Source: Anaeramoeba flamelloides
Taxonomy: Eukaryota; Metamonada; Anaeramoebidae
Length of the DNA: 64,000 bases
Direction of reading: 5' to 3'
NCBI GenBank assembly: GCA_027625915.1
Contig: JANTQA010000010.1
Span: 248,001 to 312,000 of the forward strand
Numbering within the stretch: position 1 is the first letter of the stretch; each line of letters starts with the position of its first letter. A program made the position numbers and the translations under genes. The notes beneath the pieces were generated by a model that was not told the origin of the DNA, did no database searches, and was given only the letters and a program-made list of their open reading frames with translations. Positions 34,463-47,284 of this stretch are shown here, in pieces.

Positions 34463-35753
34463 TTAATTATTATTTTCTAATTCTTGATCTTTTTGAAGAA
34501 TACGTTTATTTAATTCTTTTAAGGGTGAGAGTTCTTTGGAGGTTAATAATTTATAATGAAGAATAAAATATAAAAAATGTTTATAACAATTATTTAAATG
34601 GTGATCAACCCCCGCTTTACGCACTGTTTCAAAATGATGGTGGTATACATGTGCAAAAAATCTAAATAACCTCTTGTACATTAGTTTAACTCTCTTTTTA
34701 AAGTTATTTGGAAAACTAACTTCTGGGTTAATTGGGAACAATTCTATATAAATAATATAATATATAAATAAACAGAAAGAAATTTGAGATTTAGATTTTT
34801 TTTTTACAATTAGAAATTATTTATCAATTTTTATTTTATTTCTGAAAAGATTTTTTTTTAACATTTATTTGAAATAATTTTTATTATCTTATTTATTTAT
34901 TATTCTATCAAAAAATAGATAAATTTAATCTGTTTTTCGTTCCAATTTCTCAAAATTTCTCTAAAATATTTGTATTTTATTTCATTTTTATTTATCCCCC
35001 CCCCTTAAAATTTAGAGAATTTTTTTTTTTTTTTTTTCAATTATCAAAGGAGTTAAAATTACATTCTAGTTGATAGTATTTTTAATTTTGTTTAAGTAAT
35101 TTGAGCATAAAACCAACGATTTTAATATTATTAATTAATGACAATAATTTTAAACCATCTTGATTTGAAATTAATTCATTAATATTTGTTTCTTTTACTT
35201 TGTTTTGAAATATTAATCTATATTATTTTTATAGAAAAGGCATACGCATCTATTAATGATGGATATTTTGAAACTATATGAATAGGTTATCATTAAAAAA
35301 AAAAAAAAAAAACTACAAAAAATCTTCAATACAACTAATCAAAATTATGAATTTTTTTTTTTTTTATTGGGTATATATCATCAAAGCACCTATGGTTTGA
35401 AAAATTAAGGTAATAAAGAATGGGAAATGATTTAAAAAAAAAATTGAAAACAAAACACACTTATAATATTAATATACTTTCTCTAAATTATTGTACCTCC
35501 ATCCACTTTCTAAAAGGTACTATCTATGTTTTAATTTTAATTTAACTGAATTGGGCTAAAACAAATATTTTACTCAATACTTTCAAATTAAAAAGAACCT
35601 AACGAAGGCGGAAGATCAATTATTAATAACAGATTGTATAAATTATATATATAATGATGATCTTTCTATCGGGCTTTTACCCCTCCTGTGAATTCTGGGA
35701 ACGTGTTGTAATGTACCTAGGTTTTCTTTTTCTTTCTTTCTTTCTTTCTTTCT

Positions 35754-35785
<32 letters not shown>

Positions 35786-38700
35786 GATTTGCCAAAGTAA
35801 AAAGAATTTTTTTGCTGTATTCTTATTAATTAATGAAAATCTAAAAGGGGTATATTTGATAGTTTCTATTTTATTCTGAAATACATAGATATTCAGAAAA
35901 AAAAAAAGGTAACCTCATTAAAATAAAAAAAATAAAAAAAAAACATTTTCAACTTGTGGAATTCAATAGCATATTATACATATATTTATAGATTACTTTT
36001 TTAATTCAATTATTTTATTTGAATTCAAATTGGTTTTGTTGTTTATTCTTTAGTTTACCTTTTATTATTTTTTCAAGATTAGGCAGAGATATTTTTTTTT
36101 ATTTTCTTTTTTGTATTTATTTTTCTTCTTCTTATATATATATATATAATATACTGAAATTACTAATTTTTCAATTTGAATTCTGTTTTTTTTTTTTTTT
36201 TTTTTTTTTTTTTCATAAAAATTGATTTATTTTATAAATTGCAATAATATCTGAATTTAACTATTTTATTATTTTTATTTTAAAATTAAATATTTCAAAA
36301 CTATGTATTAATTGAAACTATATGAAAGGCTTAAATCAAACAATTATCAAGATGTTATTTAGATAATTCTTTTAAATAATTGTTGACAAAAAATAGAGAA
36401 TTTTCATTCGAGTTTTATATGAATATATTATTATCAGGATTAGAAAAACTAAAATTATAAAGTCGTTAAGTAAATTATTTAATAGTCTAAAGAAAAATAC
36501 TTTTATACAGTCATTTTCACTTTTAAGACACACACTACCAATAAAATTTAAGACATGGTAACAATCTTGTTTAAATATACTTTTTTGGGAATTTTTTTTT
36601 CCCCATTTGTTTTACTAAATTCCAAATTTTATTTCTAAATTTGAAATTTTTTTCTATGCCTGAATTTTTGTAGAAAGTTTGTGTCCCAAAAGCAGGAATT
36701 GATTGTAAAAATCATAATTCTACATTTCATTAGTTAGTTGAAATTATACAGTATATATATATATATAATTTACAATTTTAACAATAAAAATATTCAACAT
36801 AAATTTTTATTAAATCTTTATTAATCCCATTTTAGTTTATTATCAAACTTTTTAAAATTATCAACTTTTTTAAATAATTCTTAATTTTAAAAATCATATA
36901 TTAAAATTTCAACATTACTCATTATTATAAATTAAAAAAAAATAGTCATTAAAGATCATTACAAAATCACTTTTTTTATAGACAAAGGAATTAATTTTAT
37001 TGAAAAAACTCATATATAATTGAATTTTGAAATTCATTGAAGTTGTAGATAAATTTTCATCAAATCTCTAATATTGAGAAAATTCAAGTTAATATAGAAA
37101 AATTAATATTAAAAAATTCAAAATAATAATATTTAAAATTTTATATAAAAATAAACCATTTTCCAGTCAAATAAGTCCAGGTGTAATGAGTGCCTCGTAT
37201 GTTTAGAAGGTTTGAAAGGTGATTAGAAGAAAAAATTCATTTTGGAAATTTTCAAAATTGAAATCATTTTTTCACATTTTTTGTAAATTTTTGTATTTTT
37301 GATTTTTTTTTGAAACATAATTCAGTTACAATTTTTTTTTATTACGAGATCAATAGTTAATTTGTAAAAAAGTGATATTATAAGGTTAATGAAACTGTTA
37401 AAATGGTTCTTGGGAAATCATATTGATTTCTATTGCAATTTTATTCAATCTTCGATCCTGATATTTGTTTAATAAATGTGAAAAATTTTTATTTCTTTTT
37501 TCAAATAGAGACCACAAATATCAACACACTTCGTTTGGGGACTTGATTTCGAAAAGAAAAGTATGGAAAGTGAATTGAAAATTGTCTCCGATTTATTATT
37601 CAAATACCAACAGGATTCAAAACAAACATTCTTGTTTTTCTCAATACTTATGAATTTGAGTTTTTCAATTTTTAAGATAATCTATTGATTAATTATTTTT
37701 ATTTCAGACGGGTATCAATAATTCTTTGATGTGTGTTATTCTGTTTATTTCTTATTTGTTCTTCAAATGCAAATTATAGTAAATAATTGATATTTGAAAA
37801 AAAATGGGCCATTTTGACAGAAACAAAATTTATATCATTTGGGAACCCAATAAATACTAATTGCAATTGAAATAAAAATTTTTAATTTAAATGGTTAGGA
37901 AAAGATTATAAGATATAAAATAAATAAAAAATTATCTGAGAAACAATATTTTATAATTAAAAAGTGTACAGATACCTAAAATATAAAAATTTATTAAAAA
38001 AAAAAAAAAAAAAAATACATTAACAGAATTAATTTTTCTTTGAGTTATTGTAACTTTTTATTATAATCCCAATCTGGATTAACTATAAAGAACAAAATAA
38101 AAATATTATACCACCAATATTATTATAAATCTTTTCTTTTTAAAAAACTTGATCGAATTCAGGTAAATAGGGGGTACTATGGGATATATATATTCGTATG
38201 TTAATTGTTCTGCTCTTTGGGTTCCGGTATGTTAATTCTTTGTTACTAATCCTGTATTTTCATTTATTATTGATAAATTTTTTTATCATTTTTTGTCGTC
38301 TTTTTAAAACTGGGAAAATGACTGTATATTTTAGTTTTTGTTTTAGTTGTTCAAATTATATGATTATTTTTTTAGATTACTATTTTAATTATTTTTATTC
38401 TTTTCCCTTATTTGTATTTTGATTATTTTTCTCTAATTACTCATTTTCGCAATAAATAATTATATAATTCCAATTGAAATAATTTTATTTTATTTTTTAA
38501 TTCGAAATCTTTTATCTCCTTTTTAATTTTTTATTTTACATGATTTTTAATATTAAAGGGTAGGTTTTCTAAAAACTATTATTGTTTTGAATATTCAATA
38601 AACTACTAATAATTATCAAAATAAGTAAAATTTTGTATTTGATAAACTAAATTCAAAAAATAGGGGCCCAAATTTCGAGATCTCGTTCTAGAATCATTGG

Positions 38701-41700
38701 ATTTCAATATGATGTTGGGCAGTTGATTAATGATGTAATTTAAATAAAATTTTCTACTTCATAATTTACTAACCAAACTTTTGACTGAAAAATTGGAAGA
38801 AAATAAAAAAAATTTTCAAACAATCAGATGACAATTTGATTTTTTTTTGTTTGTTAGTTTCTTCAATCAAATAGTTTCAGATGTTAATTTTTCTTCACTG
38901 ATTTACATTTAATATTTTTACATGATGAAAAATTTCAATTTAATTCTCAATCAAATTACTCTTACAACCGAAAAAAAAATTCGATAATATCCAGATGTTG
39001 TAAAATTTTGTATGATTTTTTTAGCCAAATTTTTTGTACAAAAAAATGAAATAGATTTTTTTTCAACGTATAAAAATTTTTAAAGAAGACATCTTGTTAG
39101 TATTTAATCTTCTGATGATTATCCATCAACTTCTAGTTTATTGATGATTATTTACAGGGTTCCTCATATAATTAGTTTAGTGAGTATAATTTGAAAAACT
39201 GGGCCCTTATTTTTCGAAAGTAGTTTATATCCAATGTTATTTGTATTTAAAAATTTTTAAATTCAGATATATTTAAAAAAAAATATCAGGGAAACTATTT
39301 ACCTGTATCATTAATTTCATTTGAAGTCCAATCCAATAATGCCGAAATATATTCAGGTGCTAAATTTTGTAAAATAATAATTTTGTGTTTTTAATAAAAT
39401 TATATAATTATATATTGTTTTATTTTTTTAAAAATAATAGAGATGAACAAAAAGAGAAGAAATGAAAAAAAAAACAACTTTTACCACTATAGAATATATA
39501 ATAAGGAAAAAACAATTAATTAAGAAAAGGGGGTGTTAGAGAATAGTTATAAATAAAATAAATAAATAAAAAAAAAAAAAAAAAAAAAGGGGGGGGGGGG
39601 GAAGAGAAAGGTGAAAAATGGGAAGTGTAAAAACAAACGAAAATTTTTGAATTTTCTTATTTTCTCTCCAAAAAAATTCATAGGAGTATCCAGCTGTCAT
39701 TTTTGGACCTATTAACAAAAGATTATAATGAAATAAACAGTAAGTAAAATAAAATTTGAAATTAAAATATTTTTAAAAACAATTTAAATTGGAAACTATT
39801 TTCCCAAAAAAAAAAAAAAAAAAAAAAAAAAAAGACTCATTTTATAATGTTTTTTGAATTCTTTTTAGAGGTATTTTGTCTTGGATTATCATGAAAATAA
39901 AATTTTGTTTTTGATTTATTTATTTATTTTTGAAATGGTAAAATGACTTTTCTCTTTATAAAGTTGATTTTTTTGTACTTTATAAAGAAAAAAAAATTAT
40001 TAAATTTTCTTTTTTCTCAAATTAAAATTATTAATAACCATCTTAAATTTTTCTTGTGTTTTCTTTATATACGAAAAAATGAATATATTTTCAAAATAAA
40101 TAAGAAAACTCCAAGAAAACAACTGTTAGATTTTCCGACCCATATAAGAATATAGTAAAATCAAATCTTTAATTTTATTATTTTGAATTATGAAAACCGT
40201 TGTTAGGTTTTCTTGGGTTTTACTTTTAATTGTGAAATAGATTTTACAGATAAAATTGAAAACCACAAGAAAGTATAGGCTTCTAAAGGCACTCCACAGC
40301 AATTCCCTGATTTCTATTTTTTTTTTCGAAATTGTGTTAAATAAAATTTTTTTTTTAATCATTATTAAATGATAAGTTCAATTTTGAAAACAAAATAATT
40401 TTTTAATATTTTTTTAATTTTTTTTTTTTTGTTTTTATTTTGTTTTTTCCCAAATTTAGTCTATTTTTTTCTTTTTTATTGAAACTCCAAATGATTTTAA
40501 TATTTATTTATCCTATTATCATTTAAATAATATTTCTCCTTTCTCTTTTTTTATTGTGATTATTTTTCTTTGATTAATTTATTATTAAAGAAATTGTTAA
40601 AAAATTTTACAATTTTTGAAGTCTCAAAAACAATTCCTCTAAATTTGATAAAAAAAATTGAGATTTATTGAGTTTGTTGATTCTACTGGTAATAATAAGC
40701 CAAATTTCAAAATTAGGGACAAAATTTTTTATTATTATTTTTAACTTTTTTCATTTGTCTTTCAATAAATAAAATGATTGTACTATATTTTTATTTATTA
40801 ATCTATATTGGTTATAATATCGAAACACTTTAGTAAAATACATTGATATTCAAAAAAAAAAAAAATAATAATAATTATACAATTTTTTTTTCTTATGAAA
40901 AATCTGCCCTATTTTTCAAATTTGGCTTACAATGGATTATTCTTTGAAGTCAATTTATTTATATTTTTAATTGATTTTACTTTTTGTTTTCAATCAGGTT
41001 TCCTTTTAAAAATTGCTTGAAACTTTTTTTCCAAATGATTAATTATTATTGGTTATTTCTGGAAATTGTAAAAAAACAGAAAAAATTGTTAATTTTTTTT
41101 TTTTTTATTTTGAAGTGAGGAAATCAATTTCCTCTTACAGCCCTAATTTCTGAATTTTTGTTTAGAAATCTCAATAAAGAATCATAATTCTCTTTATCAT
41201 TAACTAATGATAAAATAAACAATGAGTCTTTATTTCGAATAATATCAAAGATAATATTCTTATTATTTTTGTTAATTTGAATTAAATCTTTAATCCAAAT
41301 TATTCGATTATCTTTATAGAATGGGGAAGTCCCATAAAAATTGTTAATTTTATGGATTCGAAATAATATTTAAAGAAAAAAACTGGCATGTTGTTATTTT
41401 GGTTACGATTTTTAGATTTGGATCAGGAAGAAAAGGTAATAAAAAATTTTCAAAATGATAATTTTTAATTGGGATCATTAGTAAAAAATTCAATAATTTA
41501 TTACTCAATACTATTTATAGAAGATTTTTTAGAGCTATTTGTAATATGTAGAACGAATATCATTTACAATAATTATAGTGGCACTTTAATAAAGTTCGAT
41601 TCTGAGGTGGTATAAATCACTATAATATTAATTATACCATTGAAATCAAGTTACCTTATCGTGTGTTCACTTTTTAACAAACAATCTAATGAACCAAAAA

Positions 41701-44495
41701 AGACACAAAAAGGATTTTTTTTTTGACACAATCCTTGAATATAAGGTTGTAATTTTTTTAGATTATTTTTGAGTTTAAAACAAAGATTGTGTCTTCCTGG
41801 GTACATTATTTTTTTTATCTGTTATTGTTTTTCTATGTGTGTTTTATTATGTTTTTTATTATGTCTTGTATGTGATTTTAAAGTCTGAATTAAAAAGTCT
41901 CAAAGCTCCAATTCAAATATTATCTCCTGATTCAAACAGAAAGACAACTTAAATATCTTTAAAAATCTTTTCTAATTAATTTTATTAAGATTTTAGGATT
42001 TGTTCAACTTTGATTGTATGTGCAAGAATCCTCGTTTTCTGGTATCTATGTTTTTTAAAAAATTAAAATGTTAGTAAAATAAAAAATTATTTTTTTATGA
42101 TGTTTAAGAAGTGTTTGATTTTTACTAAAGTATACCAATAATTATTTATTTTATGTTTGAACAAAAAAAGAATGAACTTTAAATTGAACACGTACACTGG
42201 TGAACCGTTATTTTGAAAGGGGAACTTTTTTAAAAAATCTAAAAAAACTTTTGACAAAAAAAGAAAAAATAATTTTTTTTTATACAATTTCCTTTTTGTC
42301 GATCGAAGAACTCTTTTTTTCTTAAAAATTATCGTTTTGATAAGATAAAAAACCCAAAAAAATTGAAAATTTAAACAGTATGATGTAGGTATAGACGATA
42401 TTCAAAACCCAAAAAAATATCAACAATTATTACCTACACTCATAGAACTAAATTTTAAAAACAACAGTATTTCAAAAAAATCTCAACACAGTGTTTATAT
42501 TGTTTTAAAAAATAAAAAAAAAAAGCTGATTTCATCATTCGTAATTAGTAAAATATTTGAAAAACTGAAACATTTTTATTTATTAAGGGACTAATAACTC
42601 TTATTTATTTTTATTTCCAAGGGTAATAGAGTAATTATTTCCACAGGGATACAATTAAACCGAATATGCAACTTCATTTCTCAACTTTAGAGAGATGAGT
42701 TATTATTTTTAAAAGAGTTCATTTTCCCCAATGAAATTTTCAGTTAAAAGATCCTTATAATTTTTTATTTTTATTTTTGGATCAAATTAGAAAAAAATTT
42801 GTAAAAAATTTATATTTTTATTGAAATATCACTTTTAGTAATTTCTAGGGGAGTCAGTATGAACAAATAACATTGAACTTTTAATCTTATTTTAAAAATA
42901 CAATAAAAATAAATCAAATATTGAATCCTTGAAGATCTAAAAAAATTGATCATTTATTTTATTCACAAATATTTATTAAATTTCTTGAAATTAAAAAGGC
43001 TTGTTAATATTCTTTTTCATATATTTAGTGTATAAATAAGGAAATATTAGTATTAAAATCAGATATTTGATAATATCTATTGATTATTGTTTTATTAAAA
43101 TTCTTTATTTTTATTAGTTTTATTTGCTTGTTAAATCTTTAAAAAATTGAGAATTAATTGCAAAGTATATTGATACATTTAATCTTTGGGTTTTTAATAA
43201 CTTACTGAAAAAATTAAAATTGGGTTATTTATTATTGAAAATAATCAAATTAAAAAATATTTCTAGAATTTAGAAGTTGAATTTTCCAGGTTTTAAAAAA
43301 ATATTTTGGGAGGATTTTTTATTTGATTTTTTGGTTTTTTTTTCTTGTATTTTTTTATTCTTTAAATAAGAAAAAATTGATTTGTACTGTTCTTTGAATC
43401 AAAAAATTATTTTTTTAGACAAGTTTAAAATTATTATTGTAATTTTTTTGAAATTAAATAGATTTTTTATAATGGGCTATTTTTAGAACTTGGTTGTTTG
43501 ATTTTTAAAAGTGTATTTTTTACACTTCTTTCAAAGACAATAATAAGATTTCTTTCTTCTTTCTTGAAAAATAATTTTTTTTAAAATAATTCAGAAATAT
43601 GTTGAATTTTTAACCTTTACAAAAATGAGAATAATGGATCAAACTTTTAAAAACGATAATTCATTTCTGAAAATAGCATTAAAAGAAAGTTTGAATTTGT
43701 AGTAACTAATTTTTACATCATTTTTCAATTTTAAGAAACTGTAAAATTTTTTTGACTTAACTATTAAATTCACTTGAAGATTTTTTTGGTTTGCTTGTCC
43801 CTGAATAGGAAAATAACAGTAGTTTATTTACACTCTTTAGTACTGATTATACAAGACCAAATTATATTTATTTCTATTAATTCAGTTGACAATTTAGATT
43901 TACCTTACTTCTGTTAATAACCAATTATGTTATTTATAATCATTTTCAAAAGAATGTTTACCACTTTATCTTTTATTTTTGTGAACATCTTGAAAATGTT
44001 TCTTTTGATGTAATTAAAGAGGCCCTTGCTTTGTAGATTTTTTAAAAAAGCTTCAGAATTATAAATTGAAAATTTGGTAATTTTTTAATTCATCTTTAAA
44101 ACAAAAGCTGATCAACAAAATTTTATCCTGGATCTTTTTTCTTATTTGAATTTTTTTCTAAATAACAGTAGTGAGTTTTGTTTGTAAAAGTTACTTCACC
44201 AAATGAATCTTATCTTTTGAAATAAAAATGGTGAAAAATTCTTCAGAAATTAAAAAAGTTGTTTTCGAGATAAATTCCGTTATTTCCAGAGATCTTCTGA
44301 AAAGTAAAAAAAAAAAAAATACATACATGTTTCATCAGTACAAATTTCACTGAAGTGTTCGTATAAGATGAGTATTTTATTATAAAACTCTACAATATTT
44401 ACGGCCAGCCAATCTTCCAATGTCTCATTTTCTGGTAGTTGGATTAAATCTTGAATGAAACCTTGTGAAAATTTAAAGGTAATCATTTTATGCAT
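34463..44495 (-). CDS. MOB kinase activator, five exons over 10 kb including a 2-nt micro-exon
   Basis: Exons on the minus strand are 44495-44327, 39708-39639, 39486-39485, 39359-39303 and 34743-34463, totalling 579 bases and 192 aa. MOB proteins bind and activate NDR/LATS kinases in Hippo and mitotic-exit pathways. Family landmarks occur in order: L-E-D-W-L-A-V-N, C-T-D-E-T-C (two zinc ligands, spaced as in MOB1), P-K-M-T-A-G-Y-S-Y-E-F-F-W, S-A-P-E-Y-I-S-A-L-L-D-W, L-F-P-I-N-P, and R-L-F-R-F-F-A-H-V-Y-H-H-H-F (two zinc-binding His). The C-terminus is C-Y-K-H-F...K-E-L-S-P-L-K-E-L. The Cys codon is split T|GT across intron 1. The S-A pair needs the bases TG of the micro-exon between TC and CA. 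Introns 1 and 4 are 4.6 kb each and full of repeats. WREN replaces the usual WADG. The start at M-H-K is the only ATG before the conserved core. Confidence 0.88.
35722..35785. repeat. TTTC microsatellite followed by poly(T)
   Basis: About eight TTTC units run into an almost pure T tract. On the MOB-gene strand this is a GAAA/A tract deep inside intron 4. Length is likely polymorphic. Confidence 0.9.
36508..36705. mobile_element. 198-bp Tc1/mariner-type MITE, copy 2 (family R3), in MOB intron 4
   Basis: It is flanked by TA (36506-36507 and 36706-36707). The left end is CAGTCATTTTCACTTTTAAG; the reverse complement of the right end is CAATCAATTCCTGCTTTTGG. Long inverted arms follow, with shared words such as GACACAAACTTTC and AAATTTAAGACA. 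It has nearly the same length as copy 1 but is clearly diverged, which suggests an old family. Confidence 0.8.
37400..37590 (+). repeat. dispersed repeat R12, copy 2
   Basis: It pairs with 31190-31390. Both have a TTTCTTTTTTCAAATAGAGACCA-like junction followed by alignable sequence ending in GGAATTGGAAGTAAAAATT or GTGAATTGAAAATT. Copy 2 is open in one frame past the AG. The boundaries are approximate. Confidence 0.4.
37830..38195 (-). repeat. element R7, copy B (partial, in MOB intron 4)
   Basis: GATTATAAGATATAAAATAA, AAAAAGTGTACAGATACCTA and ACTATGGGATATATATA match blocks of copy A near 19.4-19.5 and 20.75-20.9 kb in the same order, with the intervening 1.2 kb missing. Confidence 0.5.
39487..39638 (-). 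other. MOB intron 2 with C13/T21 tract
   Basis: The donor is TC|GTTTGT at 39638-39637 and the acceptor ATAG at 39488-39487. On the sense strand it holds a run of 13 C followed by about 21 T (39568-39601), giving an extreme pyrimidine tract just upstream of the micro-exon acceptor. Confidence 0.65.
40100..40310 (+). repeat. R1 module in MOB intron 1
   Basis: TTAGATTTTCC...AGAATATAGTAAAATC, TTGTTAGGTTTTCTTGGGTT and GAAAACCACAAGAAAGTATAGG echo the modules at 600-1000 and 3940-4140. Confidence 0.5.
41125..41345 (+). repeat. dispersed repeat R8, copy 3 (in MOB intron 1)
   Basis: CCCTAATTTCTGAATTTTTG, CTCAATAAAGAATCATAATT and a following TTCGAATAATATCAAAGAT/ATTCGATTATCTTTATAGAA inverted pair match the 4.4- and 22.0-kb copies. 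The inner inverted pair suggests a hairpin end. Confidence 0.55.
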
Positions 44496-45457
44496 TTTGG
44501 AGTGGATAGAATTAAATTTAAATTTTTTCTTTTTTCTTTTGACAGTTTTTTGTTGACTTTTGTAAGAGAAAAGAAAAGATCAGAAAAGAATCAAGAAAAA
44601 ATATAAGGAGAAAATTGATCGAGTGAAATTAAAAAAGTTTTGTTACAAAAAGTTCATTAGTGTGTTTAGTGAGAAATGGGATTTGTTGGCTCTTTGAAAA
44701 AGATTTTTGAGGATCAAAAAAAAGAACAAATAAGGAAAAATGATTATTTTTATTGAGAAAATTCTTAAAACTCGATTACTTTGGGAAACACTTATACAGA
44801 CATTTTTTTCTTGTTACTTTGAATTTTTGTTCTTGTGTTACTCAAGAAATCGCAAAATTTTTTAATTTTTAAATTATAAATTTATTCTTTATTTTTTAAG
44901 TTTGATTTTTGAAACAACATAATAACTTTAAAACTTTAAAATTTTACAAAACACAAGAAATTCCTTTTTACTGATCAAATAACAATATTAGCAAAATTTC
45001 GAAAAATTATTCACATTTTAAAGATGAGTATATAAATTATCAAGTAACCTACAATCGTTTTAATTGAGATATTATTTAATTGTCTAAATCTATTTTGTTT
45101 AACACAAGTTAAATGTATAAATGTTAAAAAAAAAACAATGTGAAGAATTAATAAAGAAAATGGGTTTAAATTCTAAATTTGCTTTCTTGTGATTCTTCCA
45201 TAGATAAATGTAAATTAATTCAAAAACACCTCTTCTTAGAATTTCTCGATGTTTCATTTCTGAAAAAAGACTGTATATTTTGAATTTTGAGATCTTTCCG
45301 TTATTAATTTAAAATATTTATTTGCTAACTTTGCGGCAAATTTTTTTTACACAATCTTTTTCCTTAAGGAGTAAGATACACCATAAATTTGGCTACAATT
45401 ACAGTATATCGGAATTGGGTTTTTATAATATTAGTGTTTCATAATTCACAGGATCTA

Positions 45458-45944
45458 CTGTAGTTAAAATAAAGCGTGCAAAAAAAATTAATACATGTTT
45501 CAAAATAAAAAAGTTTTTTTACGTTATAGAAGACCTAAAACATTAAACAATCAAAGAAACTGATAGTAAACCCTAAAAAATATGGTTTTGGTTTCTTTAA
45601 GTTCTAATATTTAAAAATAAATTCTAAAAATGAATGGATCAAATTGCAAAATTTATCTCAAAAAATAGAGTTAAATTTCAAAGAAAATTTTTATCATAAA
45701 AAAAAACAAAAAATTTCAAAAAAACGAAAATTGTGAAAATTATGGAAACTTTTCAACTATTTGCATGAATAATTTAAATTTTACTGAAAATAACCAGACC
45801 TTTATAATCAAAATTAATTTGAACTTAGGTATACTATTTGGTAGTAGATTGGATGTTGCCTTGATACAAGAAGAAAAAAAAAAGTACGGATAATATTTTG
45901 AAACCTGGATTAAAGTCTTTGAGCACGCTTTATTTTGATCACTG
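45458..45944. mobile_element. 487-bp non-autonomous Tc1/mariner-like element (family R4)
   Basis: It is flanked by TA (45456-45457 and 45945-45946). The left end CTGTAGTTAAAATAAAGCGT and the reverse complement of the right end CAGTGATCAAAATAAAGCGT match, and similarity extends over about 55 bp, through GTTTCAAAATA. The AAAATAAAGCGTGC motif is typical in style of Tc1/mariner ends. The interior has no transposase frame, so it is a deletion derivative or MITE. Confidence 0.85.
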
Positions 45945-47284
45945 TAAACAATTTTGAATAAATTTTTATAAAGAATTATTTGATTTTTTACTAATGATCA
46001 CTATTAAAAAGTGTCATTTTGGATATTTTTGTATGACTTTTCCAGGGGTTAAAAATAAAAATAATAGTATTAAAGTTTTCAATAATTCATCTTTAGAACC
46101 TTTCCAAATTTAATTATTTTTTCAGTTTTTTTAATTCAGGGATTTTCTTAATAAATAATTTCAAAAATACTAGATATTGATTAATTCATATTTCTGTTTT
46201 ATCTTGTGAGTTATAACATCAATTAATTTTCAGTATGTAGAAATAAATTATTTTACTCAATAATCTACAAGTTAATTCTTTATTTTTTTATATATAAAAA
46301 AAGTTTTTAGATACTAATCTACATTTTGATACAAATTGAAAAAAGATATTTTTCCAAAATGAAGTCTTTGTACATGATAATTCAGCCTCAAAATTTGCCC
46401 CTAAATGCAGATTTTTATCTCAAAATTTTTGGATTTTTTTACTAATAAACTCTTTTGAAGTCAAAATGTTCAAAGTTTTATTAATGAAGATAGAGAACAT
46501 ATTTTATGAATTTGATTCCATATTCTTTTCAAACTAAAATTTTCAATTTGTATATCTGGATTGATTTTTCGAATTTTATCAATTTTTGTTTTTTGATTTT
46601 TTTTCTATTTTTTTTTTGTTTAGGTCTAATTGAAAAAAAGAAAATGTTTGAAAACTCCAAATTAACTATAAGAAAAGTGAAGATATTTAATTTCTTATAA
46701 AATCATTACCATTACAATTAAAAAAAATTTTTTCTCCAATATTTTAATATCCAAAAGAAATTTAGAAATTGCAATAGAGGTTCCAATTGAAAGTGGTTTA
46801 ATTATTTTTTTAGAATTTTTTTATTTTCAAAAATTTATAGTTTGATCTAATTTATTCTTTTATGAATCTCAAGTCTAATCTAAATTTTATTATTTCTCTT
46901 ATTTCTGAACAATCTAATGTTGGTTGGTTCTTAATATAAAAGCTAATTTTTCTTTTGTGGTTTGGAACCATTTTGTGAAATGTAGTTTATACATTAATAT
47001 TTTTTTATTTTCAGGATATGTATTATATCACGAAATACACTTTAAAAATTGATATTATATTTTTTTATTCCAAATTTATTTTTTAATTTTTTTAATGAAT
47101 TTATGTGAATCTTTCACATAAATTTGAATATATTGTGAAAACAATATTAGTTGAAATAATTTTCTTTTTTCTGTTTTGTAAGTGTTATAAAGAGAAAAAA
47201 TACATTATTCAACTTTTTAAAAACCTAAATTTCCTCCAATATTTGCTGTTTGTTAAAATTTTAGAAAAAGCCATTTATATTAAA

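Larger units (their letters stand above)
34744..39302 (-). other. MOB intron 4 (4.6 kb), repeat-filled
   Basis: The donor is ACAG|GTAAAT and the acceptor TTATATAG|AA; the split codon G+AA gives Glu in T-E-L-F-P. Inside are a TTTC microsatellite plus poly(T) at 35722-35785, an R3 MITE at 36508-36705, R12 at 37400-37590 and R7 copy B at 37830-38195. One open stretch within R12 (about 37510-37640) is discussed under findings. Confidence 0.8.
39709..44326 (-). other. MOB intron 1 (4.6 kb)
   Basis: The donor is T|GTATGT (44326-44325) and the acceptor GTTAATAG|GT (39710-39709). It contains an R1 module (about 40100-40310), R8 copy 3 (41125-41345) and a long poly(A) run near 39806-39833. No coding sequence was recognised, although short poly-F/K frames occur. 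Confidence 0.75.

Noticed and set aside
36019-36225. Poly-F open frame
   Set aside because: It is made by a T homopolymer inside MOB intron 4.
41549-41620. Short TATAGTG...CACTATA inverted repeat as a MITE
   Set aside because: The arms are only about 9 bp and no second copy was found; in AT-rich DNA this can be chance.
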